Assembly: GCA_017437045.1 (NCBI GenBank)
Contig: JAFSBY010000026.1
Location: 1 to 64,000 of the forward strand
Direction: 5' to 3'
DNA: 64,000 bases
Source: Alistipes sp.
GTDB lineage: Bacteria; Bacteroidota; Bacteroidia; Bacteroidales; Rikenellaceae
This document shows positions 1-9,021 of the stretch, in pieces. Positions within the stretch are counted from its first letter, which is position 1. Every line of letters begins with the position of its first letter. Both the position numbers and the translations under genes were made by a program. The notes beneath the pieces were generated by a model. The model worked only from the letters and a program-made list of their open reading frames with translations, was not told where the DNA came from and did not search any database.

Positions 1-249
1 CATCATTTTTGTTCCAAGAAAGTCAACATATTCACCCTTTGCATTTGAGATATGGGCCTTATTCTGCGCTTTATCAATTACCAAATAAACCTTTTTACCG
101 CCATTCGGAGTTGTTTGAATGCTACCCTCAATATGCGATTCCGGATACTGAGTGTTCACGATCCTACACTCATATTCATAACACATCACCTGCGCTTGAA
201 GTGTCGCTACCACAAACAAGGCCACCAACAGAAGGAACAGTCGTTTCAT
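1..249 (-). CDS. Secreted protein of unknown function, N-terminal 83 codons only (runs off the left edge)
   Basis: Minus-strand reading frame opening with a clear Sec signal peptide (MKRLFLLLVALFVV, likely cut near ATLQA at residue 19) and continuing open to the window edge. The first 28 residues match those of the next minus-strand gene (414-1604) at all but two positions, and the DNA upstream is also nearly the same. After VMCYEYE the two proteins diverge. The visible mature part (for example KKVYLVIDKAQNKAHISN) resembles no family I recognise. It is probably exported to the periplasm or surface. The start is fixed by the shared signal peptide. Confidence 0.7.
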   Translation of the reverse strand, partial: MKRLFLLLVALFVVATLQAQVMCYEYECRIVNTQYPESHIEGSIQTTPNGGKKVYLVIDKAQNKAHISNAKGEYVDFLGTKMM

Positions 250-292
250 AGCTTATTTTATTTAAGGGTTAGTACATAATCACTGCGGCGTC
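171..292 (-). repeat. Duplicated 5' module, copy A (leader plus signal-peptide codons)
   Basis: This 122-bp segment matches 1526-1647 with about nine mismatches and no gaps (constant offset 1355). It covers the 5' leader and roughly the first 26 codons of the partial gene. Similarity stops abruptly inside the coding region, so two different mature proteins share one expression and export module. Confidence 0.85.
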
Positions 293-413
293 TGTCCAAC
301 CAAATAGATTGCGATTAAGCCGAGCGCAAAGAGCGCTTGCGGGCTATGCCGAGGCGGAGCAAACTCACGAAACTTAACGCTGAGATCACCTTATCAGACA
401 GCTTCGTTCTTCG

Positions 414-1604
414 TTAAAAAGCGGACTTCTTCATCATCCGATCAAACCAAGCAATAAGCTCCACACCCGTCTCTCGGCTGTAGCCCACACGCTCCTCGGA
501 CATACCGTACTTATTATAGACAAACAAGATCGAGGGATTGGTCTCCGCGGTTCGGAATGCTTTGGAGTACTCACGCAAGGCGGTGTTACCCCCTTGTAAA
601 CCCAATACCAAGTAGAGATCATATTTCCCTTCATAGCCCTTCAAGATCATATTCCAATCCTCCATCAGATTCAAAGAGGGTTGGCAGGTCTCCTGGACCG
701 CCACCACCACTACCGGTCGCGTTGCTGTGTTCATACGCTCACCCAACTGCTCAAGGGTAATTCCTCCAATATCGGCATAAGAGATTTGACAACAAACTCG
801 CCCGACATCAACCCCCCATCGTTCACACAACGTATTCATTCGGTTCACGACTTTCTCTCGATCGCGTTTCCGGCCCTCGATCGTTCTGCGAAGCAATAAA
901 TCACGCCCCTTTATGCGAAAACGAAGCGGAGTTATCCCATACTTATCGTAGGCTGGGGTCCACTTGGGCGAGCGGGTCAGTACTTCTTTCACAAGCCGTG
1001 CAAATTCTTCATTTTGAGGGGTTCCGGTCGTAACATCCTCCACCGTCACCGAACCATCTTTTTCAATCACGATGGTAATGCTCTGCACGCTGCGAATGCT
1101 GTCCTGCGCCGGCATCTCTTGCATAAACCATTCCCGAAAATTTTTATAACGGCTGCTATCGCTCTTAAATTTGGGCAAATTCGGAGCACTTTCATAAATA
1201 TGCTTCGTATTATCATAGGCCTTAAAGACTCTCTTTAGATGATAATGGTGTAAACCTCTCTCTATTGTTTTATAGTCTTCTGACACATCACATCCATGAT
1301 TATTATAGCTCAAGTCGTAGTAATATGAGCCTCCCAATCTATATCTTCTCACCTTTATTTTATCCTGCGCACAATAGCCACCATCTGACATAGCCGCATA
1401 AAACACCGTATCCTTCTTACTAATTACCCAATGCATCTTATCACCTTTCAAATCAGGCCTAAACTCTCTCCATACTTTACTAGGATTTTGTTTAGAACCA
1501 GTCCAATGTTGCGTGTAGCTGTATTCATACTCATAACACATCACCTGCGCTTGAAGCGTTGCTACCACAAACAAGGCTGCCAACAGAAGAAACAGTCGTT
1601 TCAT
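414..1604 (-). CDS. Secreted protein with a TonB-C-like middle domain, function unknown
   Basis: A 396-residue protein with an N-terminal Sec signal peptide (residues 1-19). The middle part (about residues 150-240), with DSIRSVQSITIVIEKDGSV and later SPKWTPAYDKYGI, has the look of the C-terminal domain of energy transducer TonB proteins: a strand-rich fold with a 'V..dGsv' turn followed by a helix and 'W.PA...G'. The remaining C-terminal 130 residues (RPVVVVAVQETC, YDLYLVLGLQGGNTA) match nothing I recognise. There is no TM helix besides the signal, so a periplasmic or surface location is likely. The first 26 codons and the upstream DNA are a near copy of the neighbouring partial gene. It is divergent from der. 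The family assignment of the middle domain is an inference. Confidence 0.75.
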   Translation of the reverse strand: MKRLFLLLAALFVVATLQAQVMCYEYEYSYTQHWTGSKQNPSKVWREFRPDLKGDKMHWVISKKDTVFYAAMSDGGYCAQDKIKVRRYRLGGSYYYDLSYNNHGCDVSEDYKTIERGLHHYHLKRVFKAYDNTKHIYESAPNLPKFKSDSSRYKNFREWFMQEMPAQDSIRSVQSITIVIEKDGSVTVEDVTTGTPQNEEFARLVKEVLTRSPKWTPAYDKYGITPLRFRIKGRDLLLRRTIEGRKRDREKVVNRMNTLCERWGVDVGRVCCQISYADIGGITLEQLGERMNTATRPVVVVAVQETCQPSLNLMEDWNMILKGYEGKYDLYLVLGLQGGNTALREYSKAFRTAETNPSILFVYNKYGMSEERVGYSRETGVELIAWFDRMMKKSAF

Positions 1605-1647
1605 CGCTTATTTTCTTTAAGGGTTAGTACATCATCACTGCGGCGTC
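1526..1647 (-). repeat. Duplicated 5' module, copy B
   Basis: Partner of 171-292, about 93 per cent identical. It spans the leader and signal-peptide codons of the 396-residue secreted protein. Similarity ends within the codons for CYEYE. Confidence 0.85.
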
Positions 1648-1779
1648 GGCTGCCGAAACTACACAACTCGCAGTTTACGAACAAAGTAAGCAAATCTTTT
1701 CAAATTCTCCAAATCAACCCGCTCTTTTTTAGAGGATTCCTCGCTTTTTTTAGCGAAAAGCATTGAATGTGCGGCAAAA

Positions 1780-1811
1780 TTGGCATATTCAGCAGATTTT
1801 TTGTATCTTTG
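1780..1811 (+). promoter_or_regulatory. Bacteroidota-type promoter of der
   Basis: TTGG at 1780-1783 and TATCTTTG at 1804-1811 fit the -33 (TTG) and -7 (TAnnTTTG) boxes of the Bacteroidota primary sigma factor, about 20 bases apart and 43 bases before the der start. Confidence 0.75.
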
Positions 1812-1854
1812 CACCCTATACGTAATAAGTAGATACAACAAACACACCCTAAAT

Positions 1855-3159
1855 ATGAGTTTGGTAGCAATCGTAGGCCGACCCAATGTCGGCAAATCGA
1901 CCCTCTTCAACCGTCTGGTCGGCGAGCGACAAGCCATTGTCGATGCCACGGCCGGCACGACCCGCGACCGCCACTACGGCAAGACCGACTGGAACGGCAA
2001 GGAGTTCTCGGTCATCGACACGGGAGGTTACACGGTCAATTCCGAAGATATCTTCGAGGATGAGATTCGTCGCCAGGTGATGCTGGCCATCGACGAGGCC
2101 GACGTGATCCTCTTCATGGTCGAGGTGACAACCGGCATCACGGACCTCGACATGATGATGGCCGACATCTTGCGTCGCACCTCAAAGAAGGTGATTTTGG
2201 TCTGCAACAAGGTCGATAACAACGACCAGATCTACTCCTCGCATGAATTCTACGCCTTCGGTCTGGGCGATCCGTTCTGCATCTCGTCGATGTCGGGCAG
2301 CGGCACGGGCGATCTGATGGATGCCATCCTGAAGGCTCTGCCCGAGGATGCCACGGCCGACGAGATGGCCGATCTGCCGCGTATCACGATCGTAGGTCGC
2401 CCCAACGTGGGTAAATCGTCGATGACCAATGCTCTGCTCGGCGAGGAGCGCAACATCGTCACCGCAATTGCTGGCACGACCCGCGACTCGATCCGCACGC
2501 GCTACAACAAATTCGGCATGGACTTCTACCTGGTCGATACGGCCGGTATGCGCAAGAAGGGCAAGGAGATGGAGGATCTGGAGTTCTACTCGGTGATGCG
2601 CTCGATTCGCGCCATCGAGAACTCGGATGTCTGCATCCTGATGCTCGATGCCCAGCAGGGTCTCGAGTCGCAGGATCTGAACATCCACAACCTGATCGTG
2701 CGCAACCGCAAAGGCTGCGTCATCGTGGTCAATAAGTGGGACCTCATCGAGAAGGACAACAACACGATGAAGGAGTGGATCGAGTTCCTCAAGAAGCGTC
2801 TGGCTCCCTTCAACGATATTCCGATCATCTTCACGTCGGTAGTCGAGAAGCAGCGTATCTTCGATGTGCTTAAGACGGCCATTCGCGTACACGAGGCCCG
2901 CAAGCGTCGCATTGCCACCTCGGAGCTGAACGACTTCCTGCTCCCGCTCATCGAGAACTATCCGCCCCCCTCGACCAAGGGTAAGTATATCAAGATCAAG
3001 TATGTAACCCAGCTTCCGACGCCTACGCCGCAGTTTGCCTTCTTTGTCAATCTGCCGCAGTATATCCGCGAGCCGTATCGTCGATTCCTGGAGAACAACA
3101 TGCGCGAACACTGGGATTTTTCGGGTGTCCCGATGCAGATTTATTTTAGGCAGAAGTAA
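1855..3159 (+). CDS. der: Ribosome-assembly GTPase Der (EngA)
   Basis: A double-Era GTPase that acts in 50S ribosomal subunit maturation in the cytoplasm. The 434-residue protein has two complete G domains. The first starts at residue 8 with GRPNVGKS, followed by DTAGTTRD-type switch, DTGG and NKVD motifs. The second repeats [19 protein letters not shown] and NKWD. A C-terminal KH-like domain ends in QIYFRQK. The reading frame is open further upstream, but the [10 protein letters not shown] start is the family norm and lies at the usual distance behind the promoter. The last codons are duplicated downstream at 3264-3299. The next gene also encodes a ribosome-assembly GTPase but is separated by a repeat element. 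Confidence 0.97.
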   Translation: MSLVAIVGRPNVGKSTLFNRLVGERQAIVDATAGTTRDRHYGKTDWNGKEFSVIDTGGYTVNSEDIFEDEIRRQVMLAIDEADVILFMVEVTTGITDLDMMMADILRRTSKKVILVCNKVDNNDQIYSSHEFYAFGLGDPFCISSMSGSGTGDLMDAILKALPEDATADEMADLPRITIVGRPNVGKSSMTNALLGEERNIVTAIAGTTRDSIRTRYNKFGMDFYLVDTAGMRKKGKEMEDLEFYSVMRSIRAIENSDVCILMLDAQQGLESQDLNIHNLIVRNRKGCVIVVNKWDLIEKDNNTMKEWIEFLKKRLAPFNDIPIIFTSVVEKQRIFDVLKTAIRVHEARKRRIATSELNDFLLPLIENYPPPSTKGKYIKIKYVTQLPTPTPQFAFFVNLPQYIREPYRRFLENNMREHWDFSGVPMQIYFRQK

Positions 3160-3299
3160 AACGATCGGACGGGACTTTTTCGAGCGATTTACAATCCCGA
3201 AAAATCCGATATCGACAATCCCTCCAAACCTCCCTTTGAAAAGGGAGGCTTTGAGAACGGGGCGTCCCGATGCAGATTTACTTCCGGCAGAAGTAGAAC
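3127..3299 (+). repeat. Palindromic repeat element flanked by two copies of the der 3' end
   Basis: The last 36 bases of the der end (3127-3162) reappear at 3264-3299. They differ at four positions, all synonymous, and both copies encode [10 protein letters not shown] followed by a stop (TAA versus TAG). Between them lie 101 bases with the palindrome CCTCCCTTTGAAAAGGGAGG and the block AAATCCGATATCGACAATCC. That block is shared, with one change, with the kduI element near 60720. CCCGAAAAATCC at 3196-3207 is an exact inverted match to 3114-3125 inside der. Confidence 0.85.
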
Positions 3300-3303
3300 T
3301 GCA

Positions 3304-3345
3304 ATTCAAAATTTAGAATTCAAAATTTAGAATTTAGAATTTAAG
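3304..3345. repeat. AT-rich tandem repeat (ATTCAAAATTTAGA type)
   Basis: Three to four short imperfect repeats of TTTAGAATTCAAAA/TTTAGAATTT just before ysxC. Similar strings occur near 14380 and 56206-56236, all intergenic. No coding function is visible. Confidence 0.6.
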
Positions 3346-3384
3346 ATTCAGTCATTCAATTGTAAGTGGGAACTCGGTGAGTGT

Positions 3385-3981
3385 ATGCAGGTGACCAAGG
3401 CCATATTCAAATGTAGTTCAGAGCGTATCTCGCAGGTGCCCAAGGACAACCTGCGCGACATTGCCTTTATTGGGCGTAGTAATGTCGGCAAATCGTCGTT
3501 GATCAACATGCTCACGAACCACAACGGGCTGGCCAAAGTATCCGCCACACCCGGCAAAACACGTCTGATCAACCACTTCTGCATCAATAACAGTTGGTAT
3601 CTGGTCGATCTGCCCGGCTATGGCTATGCTCGCACCTCGAAACAGCTGCGCGGCTCCTTCTCGAAGATCATCACCGACTACATCTTCAAATGCGAGAAGA
3701 TGCATTTTCTCTTCGTGCTGGTCGATATTCGCCTCGAGCCCCAGAAAATCGACCTGGAGTTCATCACCCTGCTCGGGGAGCATGGTATCCCCTTCGGATT
3801 GATCTTCACGAAGGCCGATAAACTCTCCAAAGCACAGCGCGAACGCAGCATTGCCCGCTATGCCGAGACCCTCTCCGAGCAGTGGGAAGAGCTGCCCCCG
3901 CACTTCGTAAGTTCGTCGGAGCGCGGCATTGGTCGCGATGGAATTCTTAAATTTATCGAAAAATGCCTCGAATCGGTCTAA
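3385..3981 (+). CDS. ysxC: Ribosome-biogenesis GTP-binding protein YsxC/EngB
   Basis: A small 198-residue TRAFAC GTPase of the YihA/YsxC/EngB family, needed for large ribosomal subunit assembly. Visible motifs in order are G1 GRSNVGKSS (about residue 30), G2 TPGKT, G3 DLPGYGYA, G4 TKADK and the G5-like SSSERGIG. Length is normal for the family. The start MQVTKAIF is the only plausible ATG close to the domain. Transcription probably ends at the hairpin directly downstream. Confidence 0.95.
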   Translation: MQVTKAIFKCSSERISQVPKDNLRDIAFIGRSNVGKSSLINMLTNHNGLAKVSATPGKTRLINHFCINNSWYLVDLPGYGYARTSKQLRGSFSKIITDYIFKCEKMHFLFVLVDIRLEPQKIDLEFITLLGEHGIPFGLIFTKADKLSKAQRERSIARYAETLSEQWEELPPHFVSSSERGIGRDGILKFIEKCLESV

Positions 3982-3999
3982 TTGTTGAAAAAAAATAGC

Positions 4000-4027
4000 A
4001 AAAGAGCCTCGAAAAAGGCTCTTTTTT
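4000..4027 (+). terminator. Rho-independent terminator of ysxC
   Basis: AAAGAGCC, a short A-rich loop, GGCTCTTT, then a T run. It lies 19 bases after the ysxC stop. Confidence 0.85.
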
Positions 4028-4040
4028 CATCCTATTATTC

Positions 4041-4048
4041 TATCTTTG
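4041..4048 (+). promoter_or_regulatory. -7 box of the prs promoter
   Basis: TATCTTTG, a perfect TAnnTTTG box 29 bases before the prs start. The -33 region would lie in the ysxC terminator and shows no clear TTG. Confidence 0.6.
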
Positions 4049-4077
4049 CATCAGCAAAAAAATCCCGTACCAGAAAT

Positions 4078-5019
4078 ATGGCTATTCATAAGATCAAAAT
4101 CTTCGCCGGTCGCGCCACGCGACCCTTGGCCGAGAAGATCGCTGCGAGCTTCGGAACGACGCTCGGACAGTCGGAAATTCTTAACTTTAGCGATGGTGAG
4201 TTCCAACCCACCTTCAACGAGTCGATCCGTGGATGCACCGTCTTTATCATCCAATCGACCTACCCTCCCACGGAGAATCTGATGGAGCTGCTGATGATGG
4301 TCGATGCAGCCAAACGTGCCTCGGCCTATCAGGTTGTAGCCGTGATGCCCTATTTCGGTTGGGCTCGTCAGGATCGTAAAGATCGTCCCCGTGTGCCGAT
4401 TGGTGCCAAGCTCGTGGCCAACATGCTCAAGGCTGCCGGTGCCGATCGCGTGATGACGATGGACCTGCACGCCGATCAGATTCAGGGTTTCTTCGATATT
4501 CCGGTCGACGCACTCTACGCCAGCGGCATCTTCGTGCCCTACATCCAGAGCCTCAACATCGAGGACCTCTCGATTGCTGCACCCGATATGGGTGGTGCCA
4601 AGCGTGCCAACACCTATGCCAAATATCTCGGTACGCCGATCATCATTTCGCACAAGGAGCGCGCCAAGGCCAATGTCGTGGGGAAGATGACCGCCATCGG
4701 CGATGTCGAGGGCCGCAACATCCTAATTGTCGATGATATGATCGACACGGCCGGCACGATCTGCATGGCCGCCGATATGCTGATGGCTCGTGGTGCCAAG
4801 AGCGTACGTGCCGCCATCACCCACCCCGTATTGTCCGGCCCGGCCTATGAGCGCATCAACGAGAGCGCGTTGCAAGAGGTGATCGTCACCGATACGATTC
4901 CGCTCAACCCGGAGAAGGATCTGCACAAATTCACGGTGCTTTCGGTGGCTGACATCTTTGCCAATGTCATCGAGCGCGTACACAACTACAAAGAGATCTC
5001 GTCGATTTTCTTCAAATAG
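4078..5019 (+). CDS. prs: Ribose-phosphate pyrophosphokinase (PRPP synthetase)
   Basis: Makes PRPP from ribose 5-phosphate and ATP, feeding purine, pyrimidine, NAD, His and Trp synthesis. The 313-residue protein has the class I layout: FSDGE near residue 37, the catalytic-loop region with DLHADQIQGFFD, the flexible KERAKANVV loop, and the PRPP-binding signature VDDMIDTAGT near residue 220. The frame is open upstream to 3982, but the conserved beginning MAIHKIKIFAG and the promoter position fix the start at 4078. A stem-loop terminator follows. Confidence 0.96.
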   Translation: MAIHKIKIFAGRATRPLAEKIAASFGTTLGQSEILNFSDGEFQPTFNESIRGCTVFIIQSTYPPTENLMELLMMVDAAKRASAYQVVAVMPYFGWARQDRKDRPRVPIGAKLVANMLKAAGADRVMTMDLHADQIQGFFDIPVDALYASGIFVPYIQSLNIEDLSIAAPDMGGAKRANTYAKYLGTPIIISHKERAKANVVGKMTAIGDVEGRNILIVDDMIDTAGTICMAADMLMARGAKSVRAAITHPVLSGPAYERINESALQEVIVTDTIPLNPEKDLHKFTVLSVADIFANVIERVHNYKEISSIFFK

Positions 5020-5040
5020 CGAAAATCGCTCCCATATCCG

Positions 5041-5080
5041 AAGGGGTTGTCCGACAAAGTGGTCGCGGCAGCCCCTTTTG
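5041..5080 (+). terminator. Terminator of prs (GGGGTTGTCC hairpin family)
   Basis: AAGGGGTTGTCC pairs, with G-U pairs, with GGCAGCCCCTT, followed by TTGGTTGG. It belongs to a family of related terminator stems at 7275, 8214, 12339, 28321 and 36304. Confidence 0.75.
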
Positions 5081-5329
5081 GTTGGAAGGAGCGTCTTTGC
5101 GTGGAGGCATAAACATCCTAAAACGCCTTGCCAGATCGCTCTTTCAGCCAAAAAAACTGCCATTCTGCCGTCAAAGCAACGTATTACACGCCAAGAAATG
5201 ACATACTGTCTGCCAAAATGTCAGCAAATCGGGTTTGGTACAACGTTTGCTCACTGAAAGGGCGTGCCGCAACCGAAAAACCGGCACCACAACAAAAGCA
5301 AACAACAAACTAAAAAACAAATAAGCATT
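5081..5329 (+). promoter_or_regulatory. Upstream region of dnaK with an imperfect inverted motif
   Basis: There is no gene here. TGACA (5199-5203) is followed by CTGTC...GTCAG half-sites at 5206-5224 (CTGTCTGCCAAAATGTCAG), an imperfect inverted repeat that could be a stress-control site. CAACGTTTGC at 5241-5250 is only loosely like a -7 box. No CIRCE element is visible. Confidence 0.35.
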
Positions 5330-7231
5330 ATGGCAAAAATTATTGGTATCGACTTAGGTACGACGAACTCCTGCGTAGCAGTGATGGAGGGCAACGAGCC
5401 CGTGGTTATTCCCAACTCGGAGGGTCACCGCACGACCCCTTCGGTAGTCGCTTTCACCGAGAGCGGTGAGCGCAAGGTCGGCGATCCGGCTAAGCGTCAG
5501 GCGATCACCAACCCCAAGCGCACGATCTTCTCGATCAAGCGTTTCATGGGTGAGCGTTACGACAACGTAGCCGGCGACATCTCGCGTGCTCCCTACACGA
5601 TCGTACGTGGCGACAACAACACGCCGCGTGTAGAGATCGACGGTCGTCAGTACACCCCGCAGGAGATCTCGGCCATCATCCTGCAGAAGATGAAGAAGAC
5701 GGCCGAGGACTATCTGGGTCAGGAGGTCACCGAGGCTGTGATCACCGTACCGGCATACTTCTCCGACTCGCAGCGTCAGGCTACGAAGGAGGCCGGTGAG
5801 ATTGCCGGTCTGAAGGTGCGCCGCATCATCAACGAGCCGACGGCTGCCGCGTTGGCCTATGGTCTGGACAAGAAGAACAGCGACATGAAGATCGCCGTAT
5901 ATGACCTGGGTGGTGGTACGTTCGATATCTCGATCCTGGAGCTGGGCGACGGCGTATTCGAGGTAAAATCGACCAACGGTGATACGCACCTGGGTGGTGA
6001 CGACTTCGACCACGTGCTGATCGACTACATGGCCGAGGCTTTCAAGGCCGAGCACGGTGTCGATCTGCGTCTGGATCCGATGGCTATGCAGCGTCTGAAG
6101 GAGGCTGCCGAGAAGGCCAAGATTGAGCTTTCGAGCACGACGACCACGGAGATCAACCTCCCCTACATCATGCCCGTAAATGGTATTCCGCAGCACCTGA
6201 TGATGCAGCTCACCCGTGCCAAGTTCGAGCAGTTGTGCGACCACCTGATCCGCAAGACGATCGAGCCGTGTAAACTGGCTCTGCGCGACGCAGGTATGTC
6301 GGCTTCGGATATCGACGAGGTGATTCTGGTCGGTGGTTCAACCCGTATTCCGGCTATCCAGAAGATCGTAGAGGACTTCTTCGGCAAGACGCCCAACAAG
6401 GGTGTGAACCCCGATGAGGTGGTAGCCGTAGGTGCTGCTATTCAGGGCGGTGTGCTCACCGGCGAGGTGAAGGATGTGCTGCTGCTCGACGTAACGCCCC
6501 TGTCGCTCGGTATCGAGACGCTGGGTGGTGTGATGACCAAGCTCATCGAGGCCAACACGACCATCCCGACCCGCAAGTCGGAGGTCTTCTCGACGGCTGC
6601 CGACAACCAGCCTTCGGTAGAGATCAACGTCTGCCAGGGTGAGCGTCCGCTGGCCCGCGACAACAAGTCGATCGGTCGCTTCCACCTCGACGGCATTCCG
6701 GCTGCACCGCGTGGTGTGCCGCAGATCGAGGTAACGTTCGACATCGACGCCAACGGTATTCTGAACGTTTCGGCCAAGGATAAGGGCACGGGCAAGGAGC
6801 AGAAGATCCGCATCGAGGCTTCGTCGGGTCTGACCGACCAGGAGATTCAGCGCATGCGCGATGAGGCCAAGGCCAACGAGGAGAAGGACAAGGCCGAGAA
6901 GGAGCGCATCGACAAGATCAATGCGGCCGACTCGAACATCTTCGCTACGGAGAAGCAGCTCAAGGAGTATGGCGACAAGATTCCGGCCGAGAAGAAGTCG
7001 GCTATCGAGGCATCGCTGGCCAAGCTCAAGGAGGCTCACAAGAATGCCGACATCGCCGCTATCGACACCGCCATTGCCGAGCTGAACGCCGCATGGCAGG
7101 CCGCTTCGCAGGACATCTACGCACAGCAGCAGGCACAGCAGGCGCAGCCGAATGCCGGCACACAGGGTCAGCAGCAGAGCCAGCAGGGTCAGCAGCAGGC
7201 CGAGGATGTAGAGTTCGAGGAGGTGAAGTAA
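5330..7231 (+). CDS. dnaK: Chaperone DnaK (Hsp70)
   Basis: ATP-driven chaperone that works with DnaJ and GrpE in protein folding. The 633-residue protein starts [15 protein letters not shown]. It has the ATPase signatures [10 protein letters not shown] and [14 protein letters not shown], the linker [15 protein letters not shown], the substrate-binding beta-sandwich, a helical lid, a Gln/Ala-rich tail ([13 protein letters not shown]) and the EEVK end typical of bacterial DnaK. The open frame begins at 5264, but the ATG at 5330 gives the family N-terminus. It is a single-gene unit here, with neither grpE nor dnaJ next to it, and a terminator shared with the convergent cdaA. Confidence 0.98.
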   Translation: MAKIIGIDLGTTNSCVAVMEGNEPVVIPNSEGHRTTPSVVAFTESGERKVGDPAKRQAITNPKRTIFSIKRFMGERYDNVAGDISRAPYTIVRGDNNTPRVEIDGRQYTPQEISAIILQKMKKTAEDYLGQEVTEAVITVPAYFSDSQRQATKEAGEIAGLKVRRIINEPTAAALAYGLDKKNSDMKIAVYDLGGGTFDISILELGDGVFEVKSTNGDTHLGGDDFDHVLIDYMAEAFKAEHGVDLRLDPMAMQRLKEAAEKAKIELSSTTTTEINLPYIMPVNGIPQHLMMQLTRAKFEQLCDHLIRKTIEPCKLALRDAGMSASDIDEVILVGGSTRIPAIQKIVEDFFGKTPNKGVNPDEVVAVGAAIQGGVLTGEVKDVLLLDVTPLSLGIETLGGVMTKLIEANTTIPTRKSEVFSTAADNQPSVEINVCQGERPLARDNKSIGRFHLDGIPAAPRGVPQIEVTFDIDANGILNVSAKDKGTGKEQKIRIEASSGLTDQEIQRMRDEAKANEEKDKAEKERIDKINAADSNIFATEKQLKEYGDKIPAEKKSAIEASLAKLKEAHKNADIAAIDTAIAELNAAWQAASQDIYAQQQAQQAQPNAGTQGQQQSQQGQQQAEDVEFEEVK

Positions 7232-7274
7232 TTCCGAGACTGCGCATGTGAGCCTCACCGCTCACGCAATAAGC

Positions 7275-7314
7275 AAGGGGTTGTCCAACACATCTGTTGG
7301 ACAGCCCCTTTTGA
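7275..7314. terminator. Bidirectional terminator between dnaK and cdaA
   Basis: AAGGGGTTGTCCAACA (7275-7290) pairs with TGTTGGACAGCCCCTT (7295-7310) in a 16-bp stem, with T-rich sequence on the plus side. It is the best-paired member of the recurrent terminator family. Confidence 0.85.
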
Positions 7315-7388
7315 TTGGCAGACAAGGCAGCACACGGGATTGAAGGCTTGGCCGAGTCTGCTGTTTAATTTGATAGACGATAGGCCGC

Positions 7389-8183
7389 TTAAGCCTGTTC
7401 GGTTCGTGTCGTCGCGTGCGAGACCAGATACTGCTCGAGGGTCTGCTGCAGACGTGAAGGCTCGATGCGGTGGTGTAACGTACCATCGAAGGCAATCGAG
7501 ATGGCACCCGTCTCCTCCGAGACAACCACCGTCACAGCATCGGCCGTTTCACTCAGACCCAACGCCGCACGGTGACGCGTACCATACTCCTTCGGCACCT
7601 CATTCTGGGTGACCGGCAGGATACATTTGGCCGCCACGATGCGGTCGCCATTGATCACCACAGCACCGTCGTGCAACGGAGCATTCTTGAAGAAGATATT
7701 CTTCAGCAGCGAAACCGAGGTCTTGGCATCAATCGCAATACCGCCCTCCTCGATCGAATGAATGTCGCTCTCGCGGCGAATGACAATCAAGGCACCGGTC
7801 TTCGACTCCGACATATCGCGGCAGGCGGTCACGATCGGGGCGATGTTGATCCGCGTCTTATTCTCCTCGCGCATCGAGAAGATGCGACGCAGGAAGGTAA
7901 ATTGCTTCTGTCGGGCTCCAATCAGCCACAAGAAGTGGCGTATCTCGGGTTGGAAGACGATGATCAGCGCGATCACACCTACCGAGATCAGCTGGCCGAG
8001 AATCGACGACAGCAACTCCATGTTGAGCGCACGCACCACCACCCACATCAGGTAGATGGCGATAATGCCCGACAGGATATAGATCGCATTGGTGCGACGG
8101 GTCATGCGGTAGATCCAATACATGATGGAGGCTACCAGCACGATGTCGATCAGATCGACAAATGAGAAGGGGACAAAGTCCAT
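7389..8183 (-). CDS. cdaA: Diadenylate cyclase CdaA (c-di-AMP synthase)
   Basis: Forms cyclic di-AMP from two ATP at the membrane. The messenger governs potassium and osmotic balance and wall homeostasis. The 264-residue protein has three N-terminal membrane helices (IDIVLVASIMYWIY, IYILSGIIAIYLMWV, LISVGVIALIIVF), a short coiled region, and the DisA_N/DAC domain with LHDGAVVI (DGA motif) and RHRAALG (RHR motif), both intact. The open frame extends to 8255, but that part overlaps the skp terminator hairpin, so MDFVPFSF at 8183 is taken as the start. In many Bacteroidota it follows folP; here it follows an skp-like lipoprotein gene. Confidence 0.92.
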   Translation of the reverse strand: MDFVPFSFVDLIDIVLVASIMYWIYRMTRRTNAIYILSGIIAIYLMWVVVRALNMELLSSILGQLISVGVIALIIVFQPEIRHFLWLIGARQKQFTFLRRIFSMREENKTRINIAPIVTACRDMSESKTGALIVIRRESDIHSIEEGGIAIDAKTSVSLLKNIFFKNAPLHDGAVVINGDRIVAAKCILPVTQNEVPKEYGTRHRAALGLSETADAVTVVVSEETGAISIAFDGTLHHRIEPSRLQQTLEQYLVSHATTRTEQA

Positions 8184-8213
8184 CGATTGAGTCGTTTTGA
8201 AAGTTTTTTTTGC

Positions 8214-8252
8214 AAAAGAGGCTGCCTCAACCTGCGTTGGACAGCCCCTCTT
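8214..8252 (-). terminator. Terminator after the Skp-like gene
   Basis: Read on the minus strand, GAGGGGCTGTCCAAC pairs with GTTGAGGCAGCCTC and is followed by TTTTGC. It separates the Skp-like gene from cdaA and is a member of the recurrent stem family. Confidence 0.7.
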
Positions 8253-8270
8253 CAAACAGGTCGAACTGCT

Positions 8271-8858
8271 TTATTTGTTCTCCTCGGCCGGAGCAGCCTT
8301 GTCAGCGGCATAGAGCTCGTTGGCCTTGGCCAGCACGGCAGCCGTAATGTTGAGCGTCGTATCGGCATCCATGAGCGAGTTGGCATTGATGATCAGCTTG
8401 TAGCGGCCATCGGCATTCACCTCGCGTACGGCACGCATCACCAGATCCTGCACACGGTTCGTGAAGACCAGATTCTCCTCCTCGAGGGTCTGCATCTCCT
8501 TTTGAGTGTTGGTCTGGAAGTTGGTAGCACGCTTCTGAATCTTCTCCTGCTGTGCCTGGGCATCACGCGTCGTGATCAGACCCTTCTCATACTTCTGCTG
8601 CAGCTGTGCCGCCTCGGCCTGCAACGAACGCTCCTTCTTGGCCCAGCTCTCCTGCGCCTTCTGCGTCTTCTCGGCGAGAGCAGCACCCTCACCCTTCATC
8701 AGGTCACACTCGGCTACCACCTGCTCGGCGTGTACATAGGCGATATCGGCACCACCCACCTGCTGAGCCTCAGCCGTCGTCGTTTCCCCAGCCTGCTGCG
8801 TCGTGCAAGCCGTCCATGCGCAAGCAGCAGCGAGCGCGAAAAGATAGATCTTCTTCAT
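8271..8858 (-). CDS. OmpH/Skp-like periplasmic chaperone, lipoprotein form
   Basis: A 195-residue protein with a lipoprotein signal (AAACAWTAC, lipid Cys at about residue 18). Then comes the short strand GADIAYVHAEQVVAECDLM, a long charged coiled coil (about residues 60-135, KTQKAQESWAKKERSLQAEAAQ), and a C-terminal strand region KLIINANSLMDADTTLNITAAVLAKANEL. This order of strand, hairpin of long helices and strand is that of Skp/OmpH chaperones, which carry unfolded outer-membrane proteins. Being lipid-anchored is common in Bacteroidota versions. The upstream in-frame extension is ignored because MKKIYLF begins the signal. Confidence 0.85.
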   Translation of the reverse strand: MKKIYLFALAAACAWTACTTQQAGETTTAEAQQVGGADIAYVHAEQVVAECDLMKGEGAALAEKTQKAQESWAKKERSLQAEAAQLQQKYEKGLITTRDAQAQQEKIQKRATNFQTNTQKEMQTLEEENLVFTNRVQDLVMRAVREVNADGRYKLIINANSLMDADTTLNITAAVLAKANELYAADKAAPAEENK

Positions 8859-8908
8859 GTTTGTGTATCGGTTTTTAATTATTAAATTGCAAAAAAGTGA
8901 TCGAATAA

Positions 8909-8940
8909 TTGACAAAGGTAAGAAAAATTCTTTATTTTTG
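8909..8940 (+). promoter_or_regulatory. Promoter of ruvA
   Basis: TTG at 8909-8911 and TATTTTTG at 8933-8940, 21 bases apart, upstream of ruvA. Confidence 0.65.
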
Positions 8941-9021
8941 TCTCCCGAAAGCCAAAAAATACGCCCAAAACATTGAAAAGCGTCGGTTTTCGTCCATTAA
9001 CACACTAAAGACCAAGAGATT

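Noticed and set aside
3982..4077. N-terminal extension of prs
   Set aside because: The extension would run through the ysxC terminator and the prs -7 box. The family start is at 4078.
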